A stretch of DNA of 64,000 nucleotides from CAWCTB01 sp963798275. Its GTDB lineage: Bacteria > Acidobacteriota > Terriglobia > Terriglobales > Acidobacteriaceae. The stretch is from the NCBI GenBank assembly GCA_963798275.1, contig CAWCTB010000015.1, positions 124,001-188,000 on the forward strand, read 5' to 3'. This document shows positions 53,040-62,119 of the stretch, piece after piece (position 1 is the stretch's first letter; each line of letters begins with the position of its first letter). Position numbers and translations under genes: made by a program. A model generated the notes under the pieces. It was given only the letters and a program-made list of their open reading frames with translations, did no database searches and was not told where the DNA came from.

Positions 53040-54921
53040 ATGCGTTTACTGAACCGAGCTTTATTGACAATGATGTTAGGTACTGTGCTGGGCGTTCTGC
53101 TCAGTGCACCGTTGCTCGCCCAAGGGCCGGCGACCAATCCAACCGATGCAACGGTCGTCGATCCGGGAACAGTCGTGGATCCGGGATCAGCTCCGGCGCC
53201 TAGTGGAGCGCCGGCAGCGCCGTCGGACGACAATTGGCGCGTCGGAGTCGCGATCTACGGATGGTTTCCGGGAATCCACGGGACGGTTGGTGTGCTCGGC
53301 CACGACGCCGGTATCCATGCCCCATTCAGCGATGTCTTTCATTACCTCAAAGGTGTGATACCGATCGCAGTGGACGCTCAAAAGGGCCGCTTCGTGATGC
53401 CGGTTGATTTTTTCTGGGTCAAGCTGGGTGACGATAGAGCGATTCCCTTGAATGATCTGGGTCAAACCTCCATCAACCTGCACATTACCGAGTCGATCTT
53501 TACGCCGAAGTTCGGGTACCGGATTGTGGACAAAGATAGATTAAAGATCGATGCCCTGGCCGGAATACGCTATTGGCACGTAGGGCAAGACCTATCCTTG
53601 GTGCCCTCGGGGCTTAGCAGATCGCAATCGGGCAACTGGGTTGACGGCCTGGGCGGTGCGCGATTCATCCTGCCGCTGTCGTCCAAGGCGGCGATCACCG
53701 TGGCGGGTGACGCAGGCGGAGGCGGAGCGAACCTGGACTACCAGGCAGTCGGCCTGTTCACCTACAACTTCACTCCCAAGTTTGGATTGGGCGTCGGGTG
53801 GCGGTATTTGGACGTGGACTACCGTGGCAATCATCAATTCATCTACGACGTGGCTCAGAGTGGTGCTCTCGCGGGCCTGTACTTCCAGTTTGGTGGCAAG
53901 CCGCCGGTTCCGCCGACGGCCAGCTGCTCGGTCCAGCCGACGGAAGTGTGGGCGGACGAACCGGTAAAAGCGAGCGCGACGGGCGCGAACTTCAACCCGA
54001 AACACACCGTCACTTACGCCTGGACCGCCAGCGGCGGCAAGCTGTCGAGCGCTAGCACGGAGACTGCAACCGTCGATACCACGGGCCTGGCACCTGGGAG
54101 ATATACGGTTGGGGCCACCCTCACAGATCCCAAGGAAAAGAAGAACAACGTCGCCATTTGCAATACTACGTTTGTCGTCAAGCAGCCGCAACCGCCGGTG
54201 GTGAGCTGCTCGGCCAATCCGACGACCATCGCCATTGGCGAGCCTTCCACCATCACCATGACGGCCAGCGATCCGCAGGGATGGCCGTTGACGTATAGCT
54301 GGTCGTCCGCCGGTGGTCAGTTCTCCGGCACGCGGCACCACGGGCACACTGACCGCAACCAGTGCGGATGCGGGCAACACCATCACGGTGACGGGAACCG
54401 CGACTGACGCGCGCGCCAACCTGAGCGCCAGTTGCACGGCGTCGGTGAACGTGCCACAGGTCGTGAAGTGCACCAACATCGAGGATTGGGGCGAGTGTAC
54501 GTTTGAGAAGAACCCCAAGAAACCGTGGCGTGTGGACAACGATTGCAAGGACACGCTGGACAAGCTTTCTCTGCGGTTGCAACAGATGCCCAACGGCAAG
54601 TTGAACGTCGTGGGCTACACCGATCAAGAGGAAGTGGTAAACGAACAGACTCTGGGTTCGCAGCGTTCGGTGAACGTCAAGTACTACCTGACCACCGATG
54701 GCCCGAACAAGGTCGACGCCAGCCGGGTTCAGCCTCGTCAGGGCGGCGCCAAGGGTAAGGCGACCCACTTCTACTTTGTGCCCGAGGGCAACCTGTGCGG
54801 CGGACAGCTGGAAGAGGGCACCGTGGTTGATGAAACTCAGGTGCAGCCGCAGTCGCGCAATGCGCCTGCTCCGAAGAAGAAGGCTCACAAGGCCAAGCCG
54901 GCTGCGCCACCCGCGCAATAG
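53040..54921 (+). CDS. Outer-membrane protein: beta-barrel, Ig-like repeats, OmpA-like end; one frameshift
   Basis: The protein has about 626 residues after removing a +1 C near 54333. Signal peptide (LLTMMLGTVLGVLLSAPLLA), then a Pro/Ala linker and a barrel-like region (WRVGVAIYGWFPGIHGTVGVLG, FTPKFGYRIVDKDRL, IDALAGIRYWHVGQDL, VGLFTYNFTPKFGLGVGWRYLDVDY). Two Ig-like/PKD-type repeats with paired cysteines follow (ASCSVQPTEVWADEPV, VSCSANPTTIAIGEPSTI). The end is OmpA-like (DTLDKLSLRLQQMPNGKLNVVGYTDQ, SQRSVNVKYYLTTDGPNK), which usually binds peptidoglycan. I infer a bridge from outer membrane to cell wall. A perfect terminator follows. Confidence 0.82.
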
Positions 54922-54945
54922 GCGAATATCCTGATTGAGCTCCCT

Positions 54946-54979
54946 GCCGGTGAGAGGCATCCCCTCTCACCGGCTTTTT
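54946..54979 (+). terminator. Rho-independent terminator after the barrel/OmpA gene
   Basis: 12-bp perfect stem GCCGGTGAGAGG/CCTCTCACCGGC with a 5-base loop, followed by TTTTT. Confidence 0.93.
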
Positions 54980-55130
54980 CCTGATCGCTGCGACCGACCG
55001 GCCCGCTCTGGGGACATCACTTTCGCATGCGCCGTCTGTCCTGTACTCTTTTGTGAGTACTTCGTTAGCCTTTTTTCCAACTGCGGCACCACCAGGGTGG
55101 GTATAAGAGGAAACGAGACGGCTGCCTGGG

Positions 55131-57119
55131 ATGATTTCTCCTGACCGGTACTCTCCGCTGAGTTTGTTCGCTGACAGCGGTATTGCAGTGGCGTTGTTGT
55201 CGGACGCGGGCCGATGGCTCAGCGTCAATCGGGCGCTGTGCGAGCTTCTTGGACTGTCACGCGAAGAACTGCTGTCAGCTAATTCCCCAACACCCGAAAT
55301 AAAGCAATTCGTCTCCGATGTTGCTGCGCGGGCTCAAAGTGCGAGCGCAAGTCGGCACACCGCAACTCGCAGCACAAGCTACCGCCGCCCGGATGGAGAG
55401 CTTCTGTTGCTGAGGATCACAGTCTCTATCCTTCTGGAATCTGATGCGAGTGCGACGGGTACTTACATGGCGCTGGTTGACGACGTGACGTTGTTCCAAG
55501 CGGAACTTCAGGAGAGCGCGAGGGAAAGCGACCGGCGGTTCCGGGTTTTGGAACGAGAGCTCTCGCTGTTCATGCAGCAGACCATGCTGGGAGTGATCGA
55601 GTGGGACGCTGAGCTTCTGGTGAGGGAGTGGAATCCCGCGGCGCAGTCGATCTTTGGATATAGCCGGGCCGAGGCGCTGGGCCACAGCAGCTTCGAGCTT
55701 ATTATTCCGCCCTCGGCGGCTGCCCACGTTGCCAGCATCAATCGTCAGTTGATCGCCGGAACAGGCGGGGTCTATTCGGTCAACGAAAACGTCAGAAAAA
55801 ACGGCGCCAGGATTACCTGCGAATGGTTCAACACGGCACTGACGGACGAAGACGGGCGGGTCTCAGGAGCGATCTCGCTGGTTCGCGATATCAGTGAGCA
55901 GCGCCGGGCACAGCTTTTCATGGAACGGCAGCGTGCTCTCGACGCGATCATGACAAAAACTCTCACCGGCTTTGCGACCTGCACTCCTGAAGACGTCGAT
56001 GGCTACGTGGTTCTTGCGCTGCAGGATTTGGCCGGTTTCGTAGGGGTCGATCACGCCCACATCATTATGCTTTCCGACGACCGTACCAGCTATACGGCGA
56101 CCCACGAGTGGTGCGGGGCAGACGTGCCCACACAGGCGGAGGCCTACGCGGTAGTTCCGGCTGGAACCATGGCATGGACTGAGAAAAAACTGCTGGCGGG
56201 AAGTGTGATCCGCATCAATACTTTCGATGATTTCCCCCCCGAAGCGATGGCAGAGAGAAACACGCCCGACCGGCATGCCGGATCGCTATCCCTGCTGCAC
56301 GTGCCCATTTATGGGGGTTCAGGAAGAGTTGCCGGCGCTATCGGATTGGATTCGCATGCCAAAGAGACGACGTGGTCCGACGAAGACGTGGCCGCCTGCA
56401 AGATGGTCGGCGACGCTATTGCGAATGTGCTCGAACGCAAACGCTCCGAGAGTGCTCGTACGGAATTGGCACGCCAGCTTATCTCCGCCCAGGAGCTTGA
56501 GCGATCGCGGATTGCCCGGGAACTGCACGACGATATTGGGCAGTCGTTGGCTGTCCTTGGGATCCAGTTGCAGAACCTGGAGCCTTCGGTTTCGGGCGAA
56601 TCGAAGTGGCCTCGACCTGAGATTTCGGAGCTGCGAGAGCGGGTGAAGGAAATCGGACAGAAAGTAAGCCGCCTCTCGCACCGGTTGCACTCCTCGGAGT
56701 TGGAGTTCCTTGGTTTGGCGCCGGCGGTTGAAGCGCTGTGCCGGGAATTCTCCGAGGAATATCACGTGCCGGTGGAGCATGACTGTAAGGCCATGCCTGC
56801 CGGGATCAATCCCGAGGTTGGGCTGGCACTCCTGCGCGTATTGCAGGAGGCGCTGCACAACGTGGCCAAACACTCCCAGGCAAGATCGGTTCGAGTAGAA
56901 CTAGCCGGCAGTGACCATCAACTGAGGTTATACGTGCAGGACGACGGGGTGGGTTTCGACGCCGACGGGCCCCGCCGCAAGCCAGGGTTGGGCCTGGTCA
57001 GTATGCGAGAAAGGATGCACCTGGCAGGCGGAAGCCTGAACGTGACATCCAGCTTGGGGCAAGGAACGAAAATCGAGGCCCGCGCTCCTCTGAAGGTGGA
57101 GGGGCGAGCCTCGTCCTGA
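55131..57119 (+). CDS. PAS-PAS-GAF sensor histidine kinase (NarL-type, HisKA_3)
   Basis: The protein has 662 residues and is soluble. PAS 1 (residues ~10-125, LLSDAGRWLSVNRALCELLGLSREELL) and PAS 2 (~140-260, TMLGVIEWDAELLVREWNPAAQSIFGYSRAEALG) end in VRDISEQRRAQ. A GAF domain (~270-430, DLAGFVGVDHAHIIML, LLHVPIYGGSGRVAGAIGLD) follows. The HisKA_3 dimerisation helix has the phospho-acceptor histidine in SRIARELHDDIGQSLAVLGI, and the ATPase has LLRVLQEALHNVAKHSQA (N-box) and DDGVGFD. Partner is likely a LuxR-type regulator such as 61013-61663, but the two genes are not adjacent. Confidence 0.93.
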   Translation: MISPDRYSPLSLFADSGIAVALLSDAGRWLSVNRALCELLGLSREELLSANSPTPEIKQFVSDVAARAQSASASRHTATRSTSYRRPDGELLLLRITVSILLESDASATGTYMALVDDVTLFQAELQESARESDRRFRVLERELSLFMQQTMLGVIEWDAELLVREWNPAAQSIFGYSRAEALGHSSFELIIPPSAAAHVASINRQLIAGTGGVYSVNENVRKNGARITCEWFNTALTDEDGRVSGAISLVRDISEQRRAQLFMERQRALDAIMTKTLTGFATCTPEDVDGYVVLALQDLAGFVGVDHAHIIMLSDDRTSYTATHEWCGADVPTQAEAYAVVPAGTMAWTEKKLLAGSVIRINTFDDFPPEAMAERNTPDRHAGSLSLLHVPIYGGSGRVAGAIGLDSHAKETTWSDEDVAACKMVGDAIANVLERKRSESARTELARQLISAQELERSRIARELHDDIGQSLAVLGIQLQNLEPSVSGESKWPRPEISELRERVKEIGQKVSRLSHRLHSSELEFLGLAPAVEALCREFSEEYHVPVEHDCKAMPAGINPEVGLALLRVLQEALHNVAKHSQARSVRVELAGSDHQLRLYVQDDGVGFDADGPRRKPGLGLVSMRERMHLAGGSLNVTSSLGQGTKIEARAPLKVEGRASS

Positions 57120-57155
57120 TGCGAGACCGTACAGATACCCGGCCAAGCCGACAGT

Positions 57156-57755
57156 CTAGTTCTCTGCCGTCCCCTTCCAATCGATGATGCCGGAAAGTCT
57201 CCAGGCATTCTGGTTCAAATCCAGTTGCAACTGGCCGTCTTTGTTGATGGTGAGCTGGGCAGCGGGATACAGCATGCCAGTGCTCTTGCTCTTGTCCTGA
57301 TCGTTCAATTGAATTTCGCCGGCCGTCAGGTTGAAGCTCTGCGACTGTGAGTCGGTGTAAGCCTCGCCGAAGGTGATCTTACGATTGGTGACAAAACGGA
57401 TCGTCCGGCCCGTCGCGGTTGGAATCAGGCGGATGTAAGACAGATCGTAGCCGAGAGTTCCGGTGATGGAGATGCGGCCGACAGCTGGCATTTTGGTCAG
57501 CGCATTCACCAGGCCCTGGTTCTGCCCCTTCTGGAAGGCTTGCACCAGAACGTCGCGGTCCGCCTGGGTGGAAAACTCGTAGATGATAACGGTGATGCCA
57601 ACGTTAGCACCCATCTGGGTGCTGGTGCCATAGGCGGTGGCATCAATCGTCTCATACTTGTCGCGTGCGAATCCGGGCAGGCTCCCGGCAACAATCAGCG
57701 CCGCCCCCACGAAGCTCAATAGGGCTAGCTTGGCAAGCTTGTGTTCAGTGCGCAT
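57156..57755 (-). CDS. Secreted conserved protein of unknown function
   Basis: The protein has about 199 residues. Signal peptide (LAKLALLSFVGAALIVAGSLPGFA), then a beta-rich domain: YETIDATAYGTSTQMGANVGITVIIYEFSTQADRD, ALTKMPAVGRISITGTLGYDLSYIRLIPTATGRTIRFVTNRKITFGEAY, and a C-terminal repeat of strands ending LRLSGIIDWKGTAEN-like (here WRLSGIIDWKG). I know similar proteins in acidobacteria but no function. The ATG is at 57755; an open frame runs to 57956 but has no protein character. It is divergent from the second OmpA-like gene. Confidence 0.7.
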   Translation of the reverse strand: MRTEHKLAKLALLSFVGAALIVAGSLPGFARDKYETIDATAYGTSTQMGANVGITVIIYEFSTQADRDVLVQAFQKGQNQGLVNALTKMPAVGRISITGTLGYDLSYIRLIPTATGRTIRFVTNRKITFGEAYTDSQSQSFNLTAGEIQLNDQDKSKSTGMLYPAAQLTINKDGQLQLDLNQNAWRLSGIIDWKGTAEN

Positions 57756-58155
57756 GTTCTCTCTCCCGTCCCTGCACTCGTGGAGCAGTGACCAATTTGT
57801 ACGTCGGCGCAATCTTACGTCTGCGGGGCAGGTTGTGTAACTATCAAAATTACGAGCAGAGGGCAGAAAAGTTACACTGCCCGGGGACAGCGAGGCGGCA
57901 GGTGCCGGGAGGGGACGTCGTTTTGAACTCGGAACAGGCGAAACATAGCCTCGCAAGGCTCCTTTTTGGGCTCACTACTACTTTTGCCAGTGTTAGACTG
58001 GAGCCCATCTCCTTATCATTTCCATGGGCTCCCGGGAGTACGCGTGTGCGCGTCAGTGCGCGGCGCTGTAGCAACTCGTTGACGGGCCGGAACTCCAGGC
58101 TCAGTTAATCAAGATCCAGACGCAGGATTAACACCACGAAACGAAAGGGACAGTC
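57756..58155. other. Divergent intergenic region
   Basis: 400 bases holding promoters for the two divergent genes. A small hairpin AGCCT/AGGCT with CGCA loop plus CCTTTTT (57947-57967, plus strand) resembles a weak terminator or attenuator. GGGCTC/GAGCCC brackets lie near 57968 and 58004. No gene seen. Confidence 0.4.
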
Positions 58156-59078
58156 ATGAGTAGAGTCAGGAAAAGTCAATCATTGATATTTGGCATGTTG
58201 CTTGCGGCGCTGGTGCTTTGTGCCAGCGTAGCGAGTGCGCAAAGCATTCAGATTCAGGGCGTAATCAACGGCCGCAGCGGCGCGACCATGACCGTTCAGA
58301 GCGACACCGGGAACGTCGTGGTCTTGCTCACACCGGACACGCAGGTGCAGGAGGTTCAAGGAGTTGTTTCACGCCAGGAAGAAACAGTTGGGCTTGACCG
58401 CGCTGGTGCCCGGGACTCTCGGTACAGGTAAAGGGGGCCTACAATGCCCAAAATCAACTGGTGGCGGAAAGCGTCGACTTCAAGGGGTCGTCACTGCAAA
58501 CCGCCCAGGATATTCAAGCCGGCGTAACTCCGGTGGAGCAGCAGGAGCAGCAGCAGGCGGCGCAGGCAGCCAAACAGGAAGCGCAGATTCAGAAGCAGGA
58601 ATCGGCCTTGAAGCAGGAACAGGAACAGCAGGCGGCGGATGAGGCGAAGATTGCCGCCAACAAGGCAGCCATTGCGGCGGTCAACAAGCGCTTTGGCGAA
58701 CTGGGCGACTACAACATCTGGGACGAGGTCACGGTTTACTTTGGAAACGGCAAAATCGACATCGACCCGCAATACAAACCAAAATTGCTGGCGCTGGCGA
58801 AGAAGGCGCCGACCGTCACCGGCTACGTGATCCAGGTGCAGGGATACGCCTCGAAGGTGGGATCGGCGGCGCTCAATCAGAAGTTGAGCGCCGAGCGCGC
58901 CACCAATGTTACCGAGTTCCTGGAACAGCAGGGTGGCATTCCTTTAACCAACATCCTGGCTCCAGGCGCGATGGGCACCAGCAAGCAAGTGGCTCCGGAC
59001 AATACGGTCGAAGGCCAGGCGGAAAACCGTCGCGTGGTGGTGCGGATTCTGCAAAACAAAGGCATCGCTGGAACATAG
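58156..59078 (+). CDS. OmpA-family protein with N-terminal DUF5666-like domain, two frameshifts
   Basis: The protein has about 306 residues after removing +1 bases near 58364 and near 58413. Signal peptide (LIFGMLLAALVLCASVASAQS). A beta domain (QSIQIQGVINGRSGATMTVQ, TGNVVVLLTPDTQVQEVQG, GLSVQVKGAYNAQNQLVAESVDF) resembles DUF5666. A Gln/Ala-rich coiled coil (QQEQQQAAQAAKQEAQIQKQES...) follows. The OmpA domain has VTVYFGNGKIDIDPQYKP, VIQVQGYASKVGS, LSAERATNVTEFLEQQGG and AENRRVVVRI. It would fix the outer membrane to peptidoglycan. The coiled coil could span the periplasm. A weak hairpin follows at 59097-59118. Confidence 0.83.
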
Positions 59079-59240
59079 AACGAAGCATCAGCGCTTGGGG
59101 CCGGCTACGTCCGGCCCCAGGGCGTTTGAAAGAGATGACAAGCAAATACGCCTTCATTTGTCCGGGTACTGCTTCGCACCGGGGTGGCATCTGGCCATCG
59201 TCGAATGTAGAACCTGATTACGCGATCCCAAGAGGACCCG

Positions 59241-60021
59241 ATGCCTCATGCCGCCGGATCACACGACGTCAGGAAGAAAGCCCGTCACCTGGTGAAGGAA
59301 ACGTGGCAGTCGGAGGCCAACCTTTCGTTTTTCCTTGGCCATGCTGGTGGTAGCCGTCTTCGTTTTGCCGCTGACCGACCTGGTGGCGCGGCACCTGACC
59401 GTCTACATCGATGTTACCTATTCACTGCTGCTGGTTTCTGGCGTCGTTATGGCGTGGAACCAGCGCTGGCTGCTTTATGTCTCCGCAATCATTACAGCGG
59501 CCGCCCTGGCGGTGCGGTGGCTGGCTTGGTTCATCCCCACGTTAGTTTTCTGGCGGGAAGGCATGATGCTGGTCAGCATTCTGATCGTGACGGTCATTGT
59601 CCTGGACAAAGTCTTTCGCAAGGGGCCGGTCACCGCGATGCGGTTACAGGGAGCGGTGGCAGCCTATCTCTTGTTTGGGATGGCATGGGCTCACGCGTTC
59701 CTGATCGCCACGGCGTTCAATCCAAATTCCTTTTCCACCCCGCGGGTGGTGACGGATGCAGCCAGCGAGTGGATCTACTACAGCTTCGTCACGTTGACGA
59801 CGGTGGGCTATGGAGACATTGTTCCCTCCAGCCGGGCCGCACGCATGCTGGCGGTCGGGGAAGCGCTGACTGGCCAGTTATATCTTACGGTGTTGGTGGC
59901 ACGCCTGGTCGCGTTGCAGGTGAGCGATTCGGTGGCGAGCAGCGGTCGCGAGCTCTGCTTAGCCATGCGCTTGAGCGGCAGGGCCGGACGGCGGCTGATT
60001 TTCCAGAGTGGTGTTGCCTAA
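59241..60021 (+). CDS. Potassium channel protein (ion-transport family), one frameshift
   Basis: The protein has about 259 residues after removing a +1 C near 59333 (TTCCTTGGC). The membrane helices (LAMLVVAVFVLPLTDLVA, TYSLLLVSGVVMAWN, LLYVSAIITAAALAVRWLAWF, MLVSILIVTVIVLDKVF) and pore region YYSFVTLTTVGYGDIVPSSRAAR contain the K+ selectivity filter TVGYGD. After the pore there is one more helix (MLAVGEALTGQLYLTVLVARLVAL) and a short basic tail, without a RCK/TrkA domain. It is a small 2-pore-segment-type channel with extra N-terminal helices. ATG 59241 has AGAGG five bases upstream. It belongs to the plasma membrane. Confidence 0.9.
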
Positions 60022-60079
60022 AGTTGCAACGGCGTGATTAGCTTAGGGGACGCTTTCTAAACAATCTGGAGGAGAATTG

Positions 60080-60604
60080 ATGTCGATGATGTCGAAGAAG
60101 ATCCTGGTGTCTGTTTTGCTGGTGACGGCCTTATTGCTAGTGATGCAGAGCCTGATGTTTGCGCAGGCGGCTGCGGCACCTGCGTCCGTCGCAACGGTTT
60201 CGGACCAGGACATGGCGCTGCTGCGGCAGGACATTCGTTCGAAGAAGAAGCAGCTTATCGCCGCGAACATGAACCTGACCGATGCGCAGGCGGAGAAGTT
60301 CTGGCCTGTCTACGATCAGTACACGCTGGCGACAACCAAGATCGGCGACCAGAAAATGGCGCTGATCAAGGAGTACGCGCAGACCTACGACACTATGACC
60401 GATGCGCAGGCGGACAGTCTGCTCAAGCAGTTGGAGGCGGTGGACGAGCAGGTCGTAAAGACACGCGTGGAGTGGATGCCGAACTTCCACAAAGTCCTTA
60501 CCGGCAAGCAAACCGCATTGTTCTATCAGCTCGACCGCCGCTTTGCCTTGCTGGTGGATCTGCAGCTGGCTTCCATGATTCCAGTCGTGGATACCACGAA
60601 GTAG
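60080..60604 (+). CDS. Periplasmic Spy/CpxP-like stress protein
   Basis: The protein has 174 residues. Signal peptide (ILVSVLLVTALLLVMQSLMFAQA), then all-helical sequence with the LTxxQ-like motif MNLTDAQAEKFWPVYDQYTLAT and a repeat of it (YDTMTDAQADSLLKQLEAVDEQVVKTRVEWMPNFHKVL). Spy and CpxP are small helical chaperones induced by envelope stress. GGAGGAG is a strong site before ATG 60080. A terminator with GU pair follows. It stands just downstream of the channel gene and may be co-transcribed. Confidence 0.78.
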   Translation: MSMMSKKILVSVLLVTALLLVMQSLMFAQAAAAPASVATVSDQDMALLRQDIRSKKKQLIAANMNLTDAQAEKFWPVYDQYTLATTKIGDQKMALIKEYAQTYDTMTDAQADSLLKQLEAVDEQVVKTRVEWMPNFHKVLTGKQTALFYQLDRRFALLVDLQLASMIPVVDTTK

Positions 60605-60630
60605 CGGTCTTGTAACCGTTTGTTCGAGGG

Positions 60631-60657
60631 CCGGGGCGCGAATAGCGCTCCGGTTTT
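60631..60657 (+). terminator. Terminator of the Spy-like gene
   Basis: Stem CCGGGGCGC/GCGCTCCGG (9 bp, one G-U pair), loop GAATA, then TTTT. Confidence 0.75.
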
Positions 60658-61012
60658 GAGTTGCGGTCGGCAAATTTGTCGGCGCTATTGTCGCTTTGGA
60701 GCAGGAGGAGGCTATCCGCGAGGCCACAACGGGGTTAACTTGGGAAGCTTTTCTTCTTGGGTATGCGCTCGGGAACAACCTGAGTCAATGTACTACTACA
60801 TGAGTTTCATAGTTTTACGGCAGTTCTTGCTTCCTCCGCAACCTCTTGAATGCTAACATTATCGAAAACAACCCCCCATTTTTTGTAGCTTGAACCCTGT
60901 CTCCGTCGGCTGATGCATGCGGCGTGAGGCGCAGAACTGAGGTTTTTCCCGAGTCTGCTTTGCGACCTCTGCACACCGGAGGTTGGGAGCGGGCGACAGG
61001 ATGGAGGTTGCT
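60658..61012. other. Intergenic region upstream of the LuxR-type regulator
   Basis: About 355 bases. No coding frame. The stretch 60780-60880 is AT-richer and probably contains the promoter of the regulator gene; no clear boxes. Confidence 0.35.
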
Positions 61013-61663
61013 ATGGAACGCAGGCCGTTGGCGCGGGTATTGATCGCCGATGACCATAAGCTGGTGGCGGAAGCTTGCCAGAGCCTTCTGGAACCAGAGT
61101 TTCAAGTTGTCGGTGTAGTGACCGACGGCCGCTCGCTGCTCAAGGCCGCTTTCTCACTCAAACCTGACATCATCCTGCTCGACATCGTCATGCCGCAGCT
61201 CAACGGGCTGGATGCGGGCGAGCAGATCAAGCACAAGATGCCATCGGTGAAGCTGGTTTTTCTGACCATGAATCTGGCCGCCGACATTGCCGCCGAGGCC
61301 TTTCGCCGCGGCGCGTCGGCCTACGTGCTGAAACAGTCTGCGGCGGAGGAGATGCTGACAGCGCTGCGCAAGGTGGTGCACGGTGAGTCTTACTTGTCGC
61401 CGCTGATTGCACGCGAAACCGTGACTTTTCTGCTGAATCGCGGCCGCACGAAATCGCAGGAGAAGAAGATCACCAAGCGGCAGACCGAGATCCTGCAACT
61501 GCTGGCCGAGGGCAACTCGATGAAGCAGGTGGCTAGCGTGCTCGATCTCAAGCCCGGTACGGTGGCGTTCCACAAGTACCGCATGATGGAAACCCTGGGC
61601 GTCAAGACCAACGCCGAACTTCTCGAGTACGCGATCAAACGTCAGATGGCGGCTTACTCCTGA
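61013..61663 (+). CDS. LuxR/NarL-type response regulator
   Basis: The protein has 216 residues. Receiver: VLIADDHKLVAEACQSLLEPEFQVVGVV, phospho-Asp in DIILLDIVMPQLNGLDAGEQI, LVFLTMNLAADIAAEAFRRGASAYVLKQSAAEEML. DNA-binding domain: ITKRQTEILQLLAEGNSMKQVASVLDLKPGTVAFHKYRMMETLGV, a typical LuxR helix-turn-helix. It may be phosphorylated by the PAS/GAF kinase at 55131-57119, but both genes are orphans in position. GGAGG five bases upstream marks ATG 61013. Confidence 0.92.
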   Translation: MERRPLARVLIADDHKLVAEACQSLLEPEFQVVGVVTDGRSLLKAAFSLKPDIILLDIVMPQLNGLDAGEQIKHKMPSVKLVFLTMNLAADIAAEAFRRGASAYVLKQSAAEEMLTALRKVVHGESYLSPLIARETVTFLLNRGRTKSQEKKITKRQTEILQLLAEGNSMKQVASVLDLKPGTVAFHKYRMMETLGVKTNAELLEYAIKRQMAAYS

Positions 61664-62119
61664 GGAACACCCTGCATCGTCAGTTTCGCTCGCCTGAAAC
61701 CTCTGACCGGTCCTCCGGCGATCAGGTTCCGTTTCGAGCCGAAGGATCCCAGTGGGCGCTGGCGTCGCGGAACTTCTCATGTATTCTCACAACCCCGGTT
61801 CGTAAAGCTGCGTGCCGGTTCCGTGCCCGCGCAGGTCTGCGACTGGCAACTTTTGCGGCAGCCTCTAACAATGTTGATAGTTCCTCAAGAATCGAGTCGC
61901 CGGATAGGGTTTACGATGAGGTCATCTGGTCGACCTTTGATGAAGGGTGGAGTGACATGGGGACGTGGTGCGGATCCTCATGTCCGATCCGCCGGGCTCG
62001 TTCTCCTGTTGTAAAGCGATGCTGCGGGAGACCGAAGTCGATTTGCCCCGGAAGTTTCGCGGCGTGTAGCCGCCCAAGTCCGCCGCCATTCCTGGCGGTT
62101 CGATATCGGAGATGTTGTC
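61664..62119. other. Intergenic region, no gene seen
   Basis: About 455 bases between the LuxR regulator and the next gene. Frames here do not look like protein, and no hairpin-T-run terminator is clear. The downstream promoter must lie in it. Confidence 0.35.

Noticed and set aside
59097..59118. Terminator after the second OmpA-like gene
   Set aside because: The 8-bp stem GGGGCCGG/CCGGCCCC is good but no T-run follows, so I keep it only as a hairpin.
61823..62014. 63-residue frame in the gap after the LuxR regulator
   Set aside because: No ribosome-binding site, no conserved pattern; composition looks like non-coding.
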